Source: UMGS1370 sp963557065 (GTDB lineage Bacteria > Bacillota > Clostridia > Lachnospirales > Lachnospiraceae). Taken from it: a stretch of 33,646 bases of DNA. Under the pieces are notes generated by a model that saw nothing but the letters and a program-made list of their open reading frames with translations, searched no databases and was not told where the DNA came from. The position numbers and the translations under genes were made by a program. The stretch spans positions 1-33,646 of the forward strand of contig CAUWCT010000019.1 in the NCBI GenBank assembly GCA_963557065.1. Reading direction: 5' to 3'. Below, in pieces: positions 33,644 to 33,646 of the stretch; within the stretch, counting starts at the first letter, position 1, and each line of letters begins with the position of its first letter.

Positions 33644-33646
33644 CTT

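Overview
The window looks like a chromosomal segment of a gut-type low-to-mid-GC Firmicute, most likely a Lachnospiraceae/Clostridia member. The basis is strong AGGAGG ribosome sites, a Firmicute-like ParE/ParC pair, KdpFABC preceded by two tiny membrane peptides, HicAB and Hol-Tox modules, and many TATAAT promoters with rho-independent hairpins. No rRNA, tRNA, CRISPR array or integrase was recognised.

Left housekeeping block (1-13064). A type II topoisomerase pair (parE-parC) is followed by aspartate-semialdehyde dehydrogenase (asd) and aldose 1-epimerase (galM). A tight three-gene operon comes next: an EamA-type transporter, topoisomerase III (topB) and a hexapeptide-repeat protein. A convergent metal-efflux CDF transporter and guaA follow, each with its own divergent promoter. 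This GuaA is unusual: its N-terminal glutaminase domain is shortened and lacks the catalytic Cys and His/Glu, while the synthetase part is complete.

Accessory/defence island (about 13065-24335). It begins directly after the guaA 3' end, a known hot spot for genomic islands. It holds a Phd/YefM-RelE/ParE toxin-antitoxin pair, gene remnants, and a damaged hicAB pair in which HicB is a chimera. Next is a type I toxin module: a 38-residue Hol-Tox-like peptide, a leader that can sequester the Shine-Dalgarno, and a convergent antisense RNA. A GATC-type (DpnM/Dam-like) DNA adenine methyltransferase follows, overlapping a gene for a PD-(D/E)XK-type restriction enzyme. The island ends with a complete Wadjet operon (jetA-jetB-jetC-jetD, an SMC-like complex plus a Toprim nuclease) that acts against plasmids. 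No terminator is visible between the restriction genes and jetA, so the two defences may be co-transcribed.

Right block (24336-33646). A potassium-uptake kdp operon runs from a 33-residue peptide through kdpF, kdpA, kdpB, kdpC and a KdpD that carries the sensor, USP, membrane and GAF parts but no histidine kinase. Its promoter has an extended -10, no recognisable -35, and two pairs of TTAAT repeats with 11-bp spacing, as expected for an OmpR/PhoB-family activator. Then comes a fusion of a PglD-like hexapeptide acyltransferase-type domain with a NahK-like sugar kinase, and a reverse-strand membrane-anchored protein of unknown function.

Most striking are the restriction-modification/Wadjet cluster, the type I toxin module with its inferred antisense RNA, the glutaminase-less GuaA, the kinase-less KdpD with an OmpR-type operator, and the sugar-kinase fusion.
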